Positions 1 to 10,889 of a DNA stretch of 64,000 bases are shown piece after piece; within the stretch, counting starts at the first letter, position 1, and every line of letters begins with the position of its first letter. A program made the translations under genes and the position numbers. Under the pieces are notes generated by a model. That model worked only from the letters and a program-made list of their open reading frames with translations. It had not been told where the DNA came from and made no database searches. Source of the stretch: Macrotrachela quadricornifera (lineage: Eukaryota; Rotifera; Eurotatoria; Philodinida; Philodinidae); the NCBI GenBank assembly GCA_022393335.1, contig JAJEKB010020311.1, forward strand, positions 180,597-244,596. Reading direction: 5' to 3'.

Positions 1-895
1 TAGCTCTTTTGACACTTTAAGAGCACATTTTGGAAAAAATAACTATATCATTGGATAGCGCTTGGAGTTCTCTACCACCTTGTATATTTTTGTTTTAGCT
101 TGTTTTTAAGCAATACTAAGATAAATTGAGTGCAACGAAAGCACTCTCAAGTCTACATTCCCATAGAAATGATTTTGTTTCCATAACGAATTTTTTCAAG
201 TCTTTATCACTGTAGAATTACCTTTTTAAAAAGCAATTATATATTCTGATAGCGCGTGAAATTCTCTATCGTCCTATATATTTATCTATTGCCTTGCATG
301 TATTGTTTGAAAAATAATGTTAACACAATAAACATACCGTCAATTGACAAGATTTTAAATATTTCAATATTTTTTCTCATTTTTTGACGTTTTTTCCATA
401 TTATCATTTTACTAGAAATAAATTTTTACAAAAAAAACTATATATTCTGGTAGCGCTTAAAATTCTCTATCACCCTACATATAAATATTTTGTCTTTTGT
501 TTAATTAATAAAAAAAATACAGATTTTTTAAACCTTGTCAAGTGAGAGTATCTTTATCGAGTTCAAATTATTTTTCAAACAATACATGCAAGATAATAGA
601 TAAATATATGGGACGATAGAAAATTTCACGCGCTGTCAGAATATATAATTGCTTTCTTAAGAAGGCAATTCTAGAGTGAGATAACATTTAAAAAACTAAT
701 TTTGATGATAATAATAAAATCACGTCTTTGAGAATCTGAACCTGAGGGTGCTTTCGTTGCACTCAATTTAACTTAGTATTCCTTAAAATCAAACTAAAAC
801 AAAAATATACAAGGTGTTAGAGAACTCCAACGCTATCCAATGGTATAGTTATTTTTCCCAAAATGTGCTCTTAGAGTGTTACAAGAGCCAAAATA
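1..895. mobile_element. Fold-back (long inverted repeat) element, copy 1
   Basis: Bases 1-480 are largely the reverse complement of about 485-895. The outer arms pair (GAGCACATTTTGG near 24 with CCAAAATGTGCTC near 860) and so do the inner arms (ATATTCTGATAGCGCG near 241 with CGCGCTGTCAGAATAT near 630). No ORF of note lies inside. The left end may continue beyond the window edge. It is related to the copy at 33643-34409 (shared ATTCTGATAG and AATTYTCTATC blocks). Non-autonomous fold-back or MITE-like element; superfamily not assignable. Confidence 0.7.
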
Positions 896-1039
896 CCGTG
901 TCCAGCTTTTGCTTTCCAGGGTATATATCAAGAGATTTTTCTTTTAATGTAAATAACTTATTTTTATATGTTGTTATTTCCTTTTCTGAAAGAAAGGGTT
1001 ATAGGCTCGTTAAAAATCGTTAGAGTTTGTTTGTGCTCG

Positions 1040-1925
1040 CCAATCAGATTTCATCATGCTACAATTTAGCACAGGAGTGTTATTTTGGGTCGGGATTTCG
1101 AACATTAAGGGTTATTTGACATTGCGGTTTCAACCAATAGGATTTCAACAAAAGAAGGTGAGGTAGATTTAAGCCAATCAGATTTCTTTAGACTATAGTT
1201 TGGTCCAGTACGGTAGTTTTTGGTCGAGATTTCGACCAATAAGGTTTTCTGACATTGCGACTTCAAACAATAGAATTTTGAGGGGGGGGGGGGGAAGGAA
1301 ATCAGCCAACAAGATTTCTTTGGCTCGCAATTTGACTCAGTAGGGTCATTTTTGATCGAAATCTCGATCAACAAGGTTTTTCGACATTGCGATTTCAGCC
1401 AATAGAATTTTGAGAGGGGAGGGGAATCAACCAATTAGATTTCGTCAGCCTGTAATTTGGTCCAGTAAGGTAGTTTTTGGTCAAGATTTCAACCAATAAG
1501 GTTTTTTGACAGTCCGATTTCAACCAATAGAATTTGAGAGGAGGGGAGGAAATCAGCCAATCAGATTTCTTCAGACTGTAATTTGGCCCAGTACGGTAGT
1601 CTTTCGTCGAGATTTCGGCCAACAAGGTTTTTTGACATTGCGGCTCCAGCCAATAGAATTTCAACAATATCAACCAATAAAATTTTAATATTCGGGGGGG
1701 GGGGGGGGGAAGCAAGTTTTAATCCAATCAGATTTCTTCAAGCTGTGGCTCGGCTCAGCTCGGTTATTTTGTGTGCGGGTTTCGACCATTAAAGACTATT
1801 CGATATTGCGATCTCAATCAATAGTATCTCGACTTGGACAGGGGGTAGCAAATTTCAGCCAATCAGATTTCCTCAAAGTGTAACTTGGCTCAGCAAGGTT
1901 ATTTTGGGTCTGGAGGTTTCTGCTA
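1040..1925. repeat. CCAAT-rich tandem repeat, about six units of 125-168 bp
   Basis: A unit landmark (ATTGCG followed by a CCAATAG block) recurs near 1121, 1254, 1386, 1511, 1637 and 1805, giving spacings of 133, 132, 125, 126 and 168 bp. Within each unit there are two or three shorter blocks of the form CCAATNAGRTTT. Uninterrupted G tracts of 13 (1282-1294) and 16 bases (1694-1709) occupy equivalent places in two units. Minus-strand open frames through the array are repeat-encoded and not taken as genes. Confidence 0.75.
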
Positions 1926-2323
1926 CTGGCCAGATTACTTGACAGGGGCGTAACGACGTCTCCAAGGCAAGAGAAGCGTAAACCCTCAATATTTCATGTT
2001 CTAAAACCAGGTGGGCGCAACACCCTTTTTGCTTAAGTCTAACACCTTACAATGTGTGAAAAGCCTGTTTTTTGGTTTTCTTTAACCAAAAAAACTAAAT
2101 TTTTTCAATGAAGAGGAAGCATAATGTCCCACGCGCCCCCACTCTCTACGGCCTTGTGTAATTGATTCCTATATTGAAAACTAAATACGGATAATACGCG
2201 AAAATTTTAAATAGTTGCTTATCTTTCTTTCTTTTTAGCTTCATTAATAGAGTGGTTAAAATTATTTAATCAGTGTTATATGTACTATGTGCTACTGTTT
2301 GTTATAAGTAATATGTCTTACAG
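1926..2323. other. Non-coding stretch
   Basis: No coding signal recognised. It ends in a pyrimidine-rich tract and a TTACAG acceptor that precedes the CmcJ/NvfI-like fragment. Confidence 0.4.
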
Positions 2324-2517
2324 TTCTCAAGATGCTCACAAATGATACTATATGAGTGAAATGCGATCCGATAAAATGTTTCTCTTTAAAATGTACGATA
2401 GCAAACCTGATGTTGCTCAATTTGCTTTTCATATGGCGTTTAATGATGATAATGTACCTGTATCGGAAATAGAACAGAAGTGTTGAAACTCGTTGTTTAA
2501 TTTCCTATAATGAATAA
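2324..2517 (+). pseudogene. C-terminal fragment of a CmcJ/NvfI-like oxidoreductase
   Basis: Following a TTACAG acceptor, the frame reads SSQDAHK, then TGA where this family has Trp, then YYMSEMRSDK, LFKMYDS, FAFHMAFNDDN. A one-base frameshift near 2482 moves to RSVETRCL and ISYNE, followed by TAA. The order (WYY..M..DE..LFK.YDS....A.F..H.AF.D, then S.E.R..V.Y) matches the C-terminal part of CmcJ/NvfI-type proteins common in fungal secondary metabolism. Only the last exon is recognisable. The stop plus the frameshift indicate a dead copy. Assignment is from memory of the family, not a search. Confidence 0.5.
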
Positions 2518-2977
2518 TTTCATTCCAATAGATATTTATTTCCTCAACTGAAGGAAAGATGATACGGAAAAAATGAAAAAAAGTTTGTGTATTTGTGTCA
2601 GGCTAAAGTTTAAAGATCAAAATTCAAGAATTGAAGAAGATCAGAAAGTGAAAGCAAACTATTTTTACCACCTTCTTATATGCATACAAGTAAGTATATC
2701 TGCAAAAGATGCCGTAGCATCTCGGGTGTTATGTTATTACCATCTCACAGCGGATACTCATAGTTTGCCAATGTATTCAGTGTAGGACGCAATGAACGCG
2801 AATTGTTCGGGACAGGTACCTGTGCGGTAGACTTCTAGTTACTCATAAATAGAGTGAAGCAATATAGTCTGAAATAGAAATATGTCGAGAATGTGAAGGT
2901 AGGTTGGCCTGAGCAGCAAATTGAAAGTTTTACTGGAAAGATTGCATTCTAAGAAATTTTATTGTTTCAAATATCAT
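2518..2977. other. Non-coding stretch
   Basis: The open frame at 2573-2785 shows no recognisable domain and I treat it as chance. It probably contains the 3' flank of the minus-strand methyltransferase gene. Confidence 0.35.
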
Positions 2978-4083
2978 CTACATCTTTCTCAGTATAATAT
3001 AATAAGATAATCGCATTCTACTTTGTTCCATTAATTTCAAATTTTCATCTAACTTCATTCGTCTTTCAAATTCGGTATAAACTTGTTCTATAAGCCTTGC
3101 GTGTTCTTCTTCATCTCTTTTGATATCTAAAGCTTTCTTCAAACTTGGTTCCGTAAAACTACGTAAAAACTCAACCAACTTGTTTCCATATTCTTCCAGT
3201 GTGGTTTTGCCTTGCTTATAATTACGATAGATAATTTGCTCTGCTTCTATCTTATCGACGACAATTAATTCAAAATGAGTTTCTTTCAATACATTTTCAT
3301 TTGTTAATTCCGCTATTGTACGCACGTACTGACCAATATTAAAATTCAACGCTTCATCATTAGTTAGAACAGCCACAGCTGACTGATACAAACTATGATA
3401 CAACACCGGAAAACCTTCATCGTGTGCATCAGAACGACAAGGACCAACGGATAGAAGTATCCCACCTAGAGTAAGAGTGTATGAATGAAAATCAAATTAA
3501 GTTGTAATACATCTCATGAGTAAAAACCTTTTTTCAATTCTTTCGATCGGTTTTGAAGAAATAATTTGTAATCATCATGTGCTTGCTGTTGCCATTGTTG
3601 AAGTTCTTCTCCTCTAATTCCTGATAAAGAACTATAACATTGATTTGTAATATTGCACGGTATTTTTGAAAGCCAATGAATTGATGTAGACGTGTATGCG
3701 AAGTTAACTGAATCGGATGGCATAATTTGTTCATAGAATGACCTTCCTGAAGCCAGAGTGCTAAGAAATTGATTGGCATCTGTATAAAGATAACTTTCAA
3801 CAGTTTTAAACAAAGTTGTCCACTCATTTGTTGACTGATCATTGAATACGACTAAGACGTGACATAGAGATGGGTACTTCTCTCGCACATTAGAAAGAAT
3901 TTCTTTTATTGCAGTAGTAGAATTAACACCTTGTGAACAACCATAATCGACGATTGTGTATGGAATGTTGTAGTCAACATATGACTGATCTTCAGCAACG
4001 GCTCGTCGAATATATGGATATGATTTTAGTACCATATTGAGTTGTGGTACACTATTTTGATTGTAATGTTCGTTTTTTTTCAT
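2978..4083 (-). CDS. SABATH-type SAM-dependent carboxyl methyltransferase (two exons)
   Basis: Exon 1 is 4083-3528 and exon 2 is 3465-2978; the intron (3527-3466, 62 bp) begins GT and ends CTCTAG. Both exons join in phase to give 347 aa, close to the usual 350-390. The N-terminus carries the family's Y.QN S-type motif (residues 7-11), then the SAM-binding VDYGCSQGVNS (45-55; plants have ADLGCSSGPN), FND (80-82), GRSFYEQIMPS (113-123) and SIHWLS (134-139; plants SLHWLS). The splice rebuilds RSKELKKGGILL, matching the family's ELVPGG segment. These enzymes methylate the carboxyl group of small acids (salicylate, jasmonate, benzoate types) or of related compounds; the substrate here cannot be told. 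The family is mainly plant, with bacterial, protist and fungal members, so horizontal acquisition is plausible. No lesion seen. The donor (GGTTTTT) is weak. Confidence 0.82.
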
Positions 4084-4787
4084 CGTAATGTTTTTGAAGT
4101 AAATTTTTGCTTATTCGATCTGAAAACGTTGATTTCGAAGGACTTACTGAAATAAATATAGCAATAAATGCAGGAGATAAGATGCGTTTTATTTTTGTTC
4201 TTTGTTCTTATCTTTAGCTCTTCTTTTTTTTCTTCCTACCATGCAACATGGAAAAAAAAAGAAGCGGTAAAAATATAACGAATGAAATGTTTTAACAATG
4301 TTTTATTTGTTATATTATATTGACTCGAGTTATTTGAAGAACGACAGTGTGACGACCGTTTAAGGAAAAATATGGAAACCATGATGGAGGCACACTAAAC
4401 AAAATCTTATTGGCTACCTAAATATCAACATATTCTGTGGTATTTAGTCTGTTGAAAAGCTCTGCAAAATACAATAAAGTTATTACTGTGCTATTTTTTT
4501 GTAGGAACCTCAGATAGTGCCTTCTTTCGTGATATTTTGCGATTTGAGTATTATTTTATGCTAAATACTGATATACTGGCAAATCTTGAGAGTGAGAACA
4601 AAGGAGACATATAAAGTGGACTACGTGAAATTATTACAGAGATTGATAGTTGGACTTAAACTAATGAAATAATTAAAATTAACTTTAGTTTGAAAGAGAT
4701 TCCTTGACTGAAATTAGTATTAACTGTTTATTTCAAATCAATCTTTTGATATACATTTCTGTTTTCTTTCCCTCGTATCAATTGAAG
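4084..4787. other. Intergenic region between divergent genes
   Basis: It separates the minus-strand methyltransferase start (4083) from the plus-strand fragment that begins near 4788, so it may hold both 5' regions. AT-rich, no recognisable element or RNA gene. Confidence 0.35.
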
Positions 4788-5347
4788 AAGATGATAAGAA
4801 TTTAGAAATCTATTCTTTGGTTTGGCTTGATTCTGCAGTAAAAGAAAACAAAGAATTTATTGATGCTCAAATACAACTTCGTAATTTAATTAATCATATA
4901 ACGACATTTGACGATGTTGATCAATGTGAGACGCACATGCGATCTGTACCTCTAACAGATCGCATCATTTTCGTTGTTAGTGATCGATTAAGTCGTGAAG
5001 TAGTACCGAAAATTCATGAATTACAAAAAATCTTTTCAATTTATATCTACGATTCAGATACGAAACAGAGCAATGATTGGACGAAAGCATTCGACAAGGT
5101 GAGAAACAAAAAAATTCTTCTGATAACTTTTGCCACAACACATAAAGATCAATCACTAATTAAATATTTTTAGGTTAGAGGTATGACTTTAAAATTGAAT
5201 GCATTTGTTGATCAAATTCTATCGGATCAAACAACAAGAGCTCGTAGCAAAATTGATGAAATTCTATCACTCAATATTTTTAATACGCCTAGCCGTGAAG
5301 AGAAATCAATTACTGGACTTAATGGTCAATTTGTTCATTTACAATTA
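4788..5347 (+). pseudogene. Truncated N-terminal region of a bdelloid ADP-ribosyltransferase-associated protein
   Basis: Coding runs from about 4788 (EDDKNLEIYS, VWLDSAV) to 5098. A 75-bp GT-AG intron (5099-5173) follows, and coding resumes as VRGMTLKLNAFVDQILSDQ. The pattern (VWLD..V......DAQ..LR..INH..TF..V..CE....S....DRI..VVS.RL.REVVP.IHEL..I.SIYIY, then GLNGQFVHLQL) is one I recognise from numerous bdelloid proteins, often preceding an arginine ADP-ribosyltransferase or TPR region. The match stops at about 5347, exactly where an element with inverted ends begins (5348). No catalytic domain follows, so this is a remnant. No N-terminal Met exon was identified upstream. Confidence 0.65.
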
Positions 5348-6912
5348 CCCACGGAAAATTTTTTAAATATATACCGCTGTTAGGCGCGATTTTTTCCATA
5401 ATGACCGCGGTGTGCTAAATAAACCACACTTGACCGCAGTACGGCGTACCGCAATATAAATTTACTGCAGTATACTCGAACGAAACCGGGATGTGCTCAC
5501 CGTTGAAAGTCGCAGTTTAAAAAAGCTTAATGAGATGTGGATTAGTTGCAGTATTCGAGAACCACTATCTTTCACGATATTATATTTTGCGAACTTTTTA
5601 TTATAAACTGCGATCTCCATACATTATCTCAAAAGATATCATTTTTCTGAATAATGTAGTCTTATTTTATGTCGAGATTTTTTATGCAATTTTCGTCATG
5701 ATGAGATATCACAATATTTTCGATATATATAATCATGATTTGATAAAAAAATTCTGATTGAAATTAAATTCCGTTTTCTTCTACTTGAGAAGTGAAATAG
5801 ATTATAAACTGATCGTTTCAAAAATAAAAATATAATATTTTTTTTATCAAACCTTAATAAATCCTATGTTTATATTAATTGTTCAGTTTGTATAAGAATC
5901 TGAAATAAATTGAAATTAAAAAAAATAATTCCAACAGTTGAACTGTAGAAAAATATTTTAGAATTATATCAGATTTGAATAAACGTCAAGTTATGTTAAG
6001 ATTATATTGAATTAAAAATAGACATAAATATATATGAAAAATATTAGTTATATTTCGCTCAGATGAATATTTATAATAGTATTTACGAGATAATAGAAGT
6101 TCTGACGTGAAAATACACAAATCTAGCTTTTCGATTAATAAAATTGAGATATAAATATCAAATAGTAGTTCTCATCTGTGCTTTGACATATAGATTTACA
6201 TATATACTGAAGTATAATAGTATATCAAATAATTTGACCTTTTCGTGCCGCAGGATGCCACCGTTGACGAACTGCAGATTCTGATAAATTTGTACTTTTC
6301 TTCAGAAAGGATTTTATTAAAATAGATTGCGTTTATACGTTAATAATCATGACTATAAACTGTAAATAAGATTTTACAAATTATATAGAGTTCATCATCA
6401 ACGTGAACGTTTTAGGAAGTTTGACAAAATTATAAATATGCTATAAATTACTAGTAATTCTAAGATTCGTATAAATCTACTAGTAAATGAAATATATTTG
6501 TCTATGAGAAGATTTTTCATCACTTATCACATAGACTATCATATTTGATATTAGTATGAACATCACTAGATGATTCAATGGAATAAGTGAATTGCAATCA
6601 CACGGTAAGAAGTTCGAATCTAACTAAAAGAAAATAAATACTGAATAGGTAGTGGTATTATAAAATCTGATCACGGTGTTAAATCGTCGTGTTGAGATCG
6701 CAGATAGGTCGCGAACGTGGAAAATTAAGGATCTCCGAATAAATGTCAGAAATAATATACCATAATATGATGAATTTATTTTTTTTTCAAAACCATTAAT
6801 AATCGCGATTTGAAGATACCGCGGTTTTGGGCGTTGTGAAAAAACCTAATAAAAGGTCTGACTTTTGCAGTTTGTAATAACCGCGGTATTTGTTGAAAAA
6901 TTTTTCTGTGGG
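5348..6912. mobile_element. Non-autonomous element with CCCAC-GAAAA inverted ends and CCGCGGT palindromes
   Basis: The left end begins CCCACGGAAAATTTTTTAAA and the right end, reverse complemented, CCCACAGAAAAATTTTTCAA; both are followed by ATACCGC-type sequence. Subterminal CCGCGGT palindromes lie near 5404 at the left and near 6822 and 6881 at the right. The interior is AT-rich without a transposase. A clear target duplication was not found. It interrupts the ART-associated fragment. Could be a decayed MITE; superfamily unknown. Confidence 0.5.
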
Positions 6913-7388
6913 TGAGCTATTCGATACATTATCGGTCGCAGTTGCATGCTCAAATATTTGATTCTTATTCAATAATTCTTCTGTAAGTTACTTATTTGAG
7001 CACGTCTTTGCGTTTTCCACGTGGAGGTGCATACTAAAAAGCACATTTTAATCTTCGCCAGCATTCGTAATGATTTATTGTTTTTAGTGAAGTATTTATT
7101 CACATTAAATAAAGAAATAGATATAGTTTCAAGTAAACGGAATTCATCTATGCAGTTGTTTTGTCTCATCCTTTGCCTAATTTAGCGTCGATGAGCATTT
7201 TGTCAAGACCTTCTATCATATTCTTCACTCAGGAATGAAGTATATAAATGTAGTTTATTTGTTGTTAAAACAATACTGTTGGAAAGAAACTGCTGTGTCT
7301 ATTGACTCTGTTTAGTGGTATCTCTGGTGAGATTCTATGCTATAGCGAGTAATGTATCTCTATTATGTGTGCGTTTCTTGTTTTCCAG
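6913..7388. other. Non-coding stretch
   Basis: No continuation of the interrupted gene could be recognised after the element. It ends in the TTTTCCAG acceptor of the hydrolase pseudogene. Confidence 0.35.
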
Positions 7389-8098
7389 GAGATCAAAAGA
7401 CAATATCTGCTTGGAATGAGTCCCATTCAAATGGTCAATTCATTCGATTAGACAACTTCGATGTCTGTGTAGTAAGCGGAAATGAAAGTTTTAGTAGAGA
7501 TTCATCAATAATTTTCATATATGACATTCGAGACTTCAGTATACCTCAAACACGCATATTTTGCGACCGACTTTCTGCTCAATATCAAACTCAAATTGTG
7601 ATACCCAATTTTTTTTGAGAAACAATCCAAACGACATCATGGTCACAAGTTTCAGCCGATCTTGATAAGGTTGCCTCATGTATGTGTGGTACATCATCAT
7701 CATCATCATCATCGTCCAATCGTATTGCATTCATAGGCTTTTGCTGGAGTAGTTTACAATCGATTCGAGCTTGTACCAACTTGTCAATCTTATTTTACAC
7801 AGGTAACTCTATTCGTGGCTCATCATTGACATCGAATGAAGTCTACCAGTTGAAACAACCGATGCTATATATTATTGTCAGTAATGATCGACCTCTTCAA
7901 CCGAATAATTCTAGTGTCTAGAGAAATTCAATCCTCAAATAGCTAATCAATGAGAATACAAAACATATATCGACATGCGACATAGGTTTGTATCGGCGAA
8001 TGCCAACTATTCGAATTAAGGAGATGTGATAGCCATTGATGACGTATATATGAGAGTGAGAAATTTTCTTGAGAAGATGTCTTACAATTCCTCAGCTA
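7389..8098 (+). pseudogene. Dienelactone hydrolase family pseudogene
   Basis: After a TTTTCCAG acceptor one frame reads GDQKTISAWNESHSNGQFI, then IFIYDIRDFSIPQTRIFCDRL, then TGA (7616-7618) at a position where the family usually has Arg (consistent with CGA to TGA). The same frame continues with WSQVSADLDKVAS, a TCA/Ser run, RIAFIGFCWSSLQSIRACTNL and LKQPMLYIIVSND, to TAG at 7919. A later segment in another frame (near 7966-8098: YIDMRHRFVSANANYSN, stop, VYMRVRNFLEK) corresponds to the C-terminal part with the catalytic His. The nucleophile Cys of GFCW is kept, but the usual GG after it is SS and the usual GHG is RHR. DLH enzymes hydrolyse lactones or esters in the cytosol. Multiple lesions make this a decaying copy. 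Confidence 0.75.
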
Positions 8099-8673
8099 AA
8101 AATTGTTATTCTATACTTATGATTTTCTTTTTTCTTTTTATTCGTATCAATAAAATATTTTAAATGTGTTTATTGACCATTTTTCAGTTAATAGATAAGT
8201 CGAAATATCATTCAGAGAAACATTTTATTGACAATGAGGCTAAAACAAAGACGATTCAGTTTATGTTTGACTAGATAAAATGGATGATGTCTTACATATT
8301 TGATTGAGTACTGAATGTTGTTTTAAAATCGAAAAAATGCATCATTTTTTGACTATAAAAATGCCGTTTTAGGAAAAGGAGATTATTTAAGCCTATAGAG
8401 AAAGTGATCATGTTTATGAAAAAAGTTGCTTAAATCTTGTATTAGCTGCACTTTATTTATTACAGCTGAGTATGCTGTGTGATCCAGTATTTTCCATCGA
8501 CACTCGTTGACAAAGTGACATCTCAACGATCTGATACATTTTTCTAATGAAAATTTTATTTGAGGATTTTGAATGATGCGTTCAACATAATTTCTAGTGC
8601 ATATATGGCTGAGAGATGAACAATTCAAGATAAAGATAATGTTTAGTATGTAATTCTGTCTTATTAAATTTAA
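8099..8673. other. Non-coding stretch
   Basis: Nothing recognised. The minus-strand open frame at 8383-8628 has no domain signature. Confidence 0.35.
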
Positions 8674-9012
8674 TTAACCCTTTCGAGTCGATTCAATTTT
8701 TCTATGTAATAGCTCTAACAAATTCATTTTTATGTACATTTATCTTTGGATAAATGCGCTCTCTAATCTTTCCAGTGTGGGCAACTTTTCTTTTTTCTTT
8801 TTCTTATTGTATCATTATGTACACGGTCCTCTCTCATGTAGAGCGGAATAGTTATTCACGTTTGTTTTTCTTTTTCTTCTATGTATTACGCAGCAACAAC
8901 GAGATAACGAAACGAAATTCGATTTTTTTTCTTTTACATTCTTTTCGAAGCACTATCTTATGTTCTTTTCTCTCATTTGTACCTAAACAACTGAAGTTTT
9001 GATTCGATTTAC

Positions 9013-10689
9013 ATGTCGTCTGAAGAAACCGATACAGAAGACAGCAAAAGCACACCGAGTGATGTTAGTTCTTTGGACGATGAATTTGCTAGAATGCAAG
9101 TTGAGTCATCATCCTCTGAGGAAGAAGTTACTGATGATGACCAGGAATCACAAGTTTGGAATGAAATAGATTCAGAATCGGATGCTGAATTTCAAGAGGA
9201 CCATGGAATCGTCGAAGAAGTAACGCCAACTTCAGAAGATAATACGATCAATCCTATTGATTGTTATCGACATTTCATCACTGACGAAATTATTAGCCTC
9301 ATGGTTTGTGAAACTAATCGATATGCAGAACAATACCTGCAGACTCAACAGCTTAGCAAACGATCACAAATTCTTCAATGGAAACCAACTACTGATGAAG
9401 AAATGCTTAAATTTTTAGGAATTGTTATCGAGATGGGGTCGGTGCAAATCCCAAAAATAGATTACTATTGGAGCAAAAGCAAGCTGTATAGATCTGAAGT
9501 CCTTCAAAATACGATGTCAAGAGATAAATTTGAACTACTTTTCAAATTTTATCATTTTTCAAACAATGAAAAGCAGTATACAGACCAAGACAGATTGTTC
9601 AAGTTGAAACCACTGTTGGATTTATTGAAAGCCAGATTTAAGTCGATTAACATTCCTGGCTCAACTATAACTATCGATGAAACAATGGTGCCATGGAAGG
9701 GCAGACTTCTATTCAAACAATATATTCCGGGCAAATCGCATAAATATGACTTTAAAATATACAAGGTAGCGGGCACAAATGGATACACGTGGAGTTTTAT
9801 GGTTTATACTGGTAAGCAGGATCCAATGGCTAGTGTTGGACACGCTCAAACAGTCGTAATGAATTTAGTAGACGATCTTTTGGGATGCTATCGCACTGTA
9901 GTAGCTGACAACTTCTTTACCAGTATTTCTCTTGCAAAACGTCTGCTGCAAAATGATACGTATCTTATTGGAACACTGAGAAAAAATCGTACCGGATCAG
10001 CATATGAAGTTGTTCAAAAAAAGCTCAAATGTGGTGAAGTTTATGGACTCCAGAACAAAGACGGCATAAAATTGATCAAATGGAAAGATAAGAGAGATGT
10101 TTTGATGATATCCACAAAACCATCGCATTCAGCTACTGTGGTAGAAACCAAAAAAACGAGTAAATTAAACGACCGTACTATGAAGCCGCAAATTGTTCTC
10201 GATTACAATGAAGGAAAACAAGGTGTAGATTTATCTGATCAACTATCAGCATACTATACATGCCTCAGACGATCTATTAAATGGTATTAAAAGGTGGCAT
10301 TTGAATTGATATTTGGAACGGCGATAGTCAATGCCTATTTAATTTATAAGGAACATTATGACACAAGCAATATAACCATGCTGCAGTTTCGTGAAAGTCT
10401 GGTGCGATCTTTACTCCTTGATGCACCATTTGAGAATCTGAAACATGGCCCGAGACAACAGTCAGCAAGTCATTTGAAGCGCAAACTCGCTGATCACAAG
10501 CTCGAAGAAAAGGAAGGATCTACGCGCAGTGTTGGCAGACGGTGCACTGGCTGCTATGCAATGTGAAGGGCACAGCAATCAAGAGAGGCAAGCAATGCAT
10601 CAGCAAAGAAAGTAAAAACTTTCTGTTCTAACTGTAATAAATTTTTTTGTCTTGAGTGTTTTAATGATAAGCATTATGCTATGGAATAA
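9013..10689 (+). pseudogene. piggyBac transposase (DDE_Tnp_1_7) with two in-frame stops
   Basis: One frame runs from ATG 9013 to TAA at 10687-10689, interrupted by TAA at 10288-10290 (after SIKWY, probably from AAA) and TGA at 10564-10566 (after CTGCYAM). An acidic Ser/Glu/Asp-rich N-terminus (residues 1-75) precedes the DDE domain. The catalytic Asp residues are in place: D222 (TIDETMVPWKGR), D299 (VVADNFFTS), D406 and D409 (GVDLSDQ). After the second stop the frame encodes a Cys-rich zinc-binding tail (CSNCNKFFCLECFNDKH), preceded by RCTGC before it, as in piggyBac proteins. No frameshift is seen, so inactivation is recent, or the stops are base-call errors. Confidence 0.9.
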
Positions 10690-10802
10690 AGGACTCAAAT
10701 AAAGTACTGAAGCCAGAAGATATGACATCTTATGTTTAACCTGCTGCTTAAAAAAAAGCAAAAGAAAGTACTTTTCTATACAGTTTCTCGTTAAATTATA
10801 CC

Positions 10803-10822
10803 GTCGCCCACCGGTGGGCGAC
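10803..10822. repeat. Perfect 20-bp GC-rich palindrome inside the piggyBac right end
   Basis: GTCGCCCACCGGTGGGCGAC reads the same on both strands, 15 bp inside the right terminus. The left end has no equivalent, so the element is asymmetric. It could be a subterminal transposase- or host-factor-binding site; that role is inference. Confidence 0.7.
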
Positions 10823-10889
10823 ATCGACGCGAAACGGTTAATTAACATAATCAATAAGGCGAATCTTTCGATAGATTAGTCTTGGATGT

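Larger units (their letters stand above)
8678..10837 (+). mobile_element. piggyBac-family transposon, complete ends
   Basis: TTAA at 8674-8677 and 10838-10841 is the classical piggyBac target duplication. The ends are inverted: CCCTTTCGAGTCGAT at the left and CCGTTTCGCGTCGAT at the right (reverse complement). A perfect 20-bp palindrome, GTCGCCCACCGGTGGGCGAC, lies just inside the right end (10803-10822). The element is 2160 bp and carries one transposase gene. Structural ends are intact but the transposase is not, so movement would need a source in trans. Confidence 0.9.

Noticed and set aside
1105..1715. Two minus-strand frames encoding a repeated KFYWLKSQCQKTLL peptide
   Set aside because: They follow the DNA repeat period, change frame between units and have no start or splice logic; by-products of the tandem array.
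6600..6630. AGTTCGAATCT, a T-loop-like string
   Set aside because: Surroundings do not fold into a tRNA and no A box is evident.
8754..9002. Phe-rich ORF within the piggyBac 5' region
   Set aside because: Low-complexity T-rich sequence between the left end and the transposase start.
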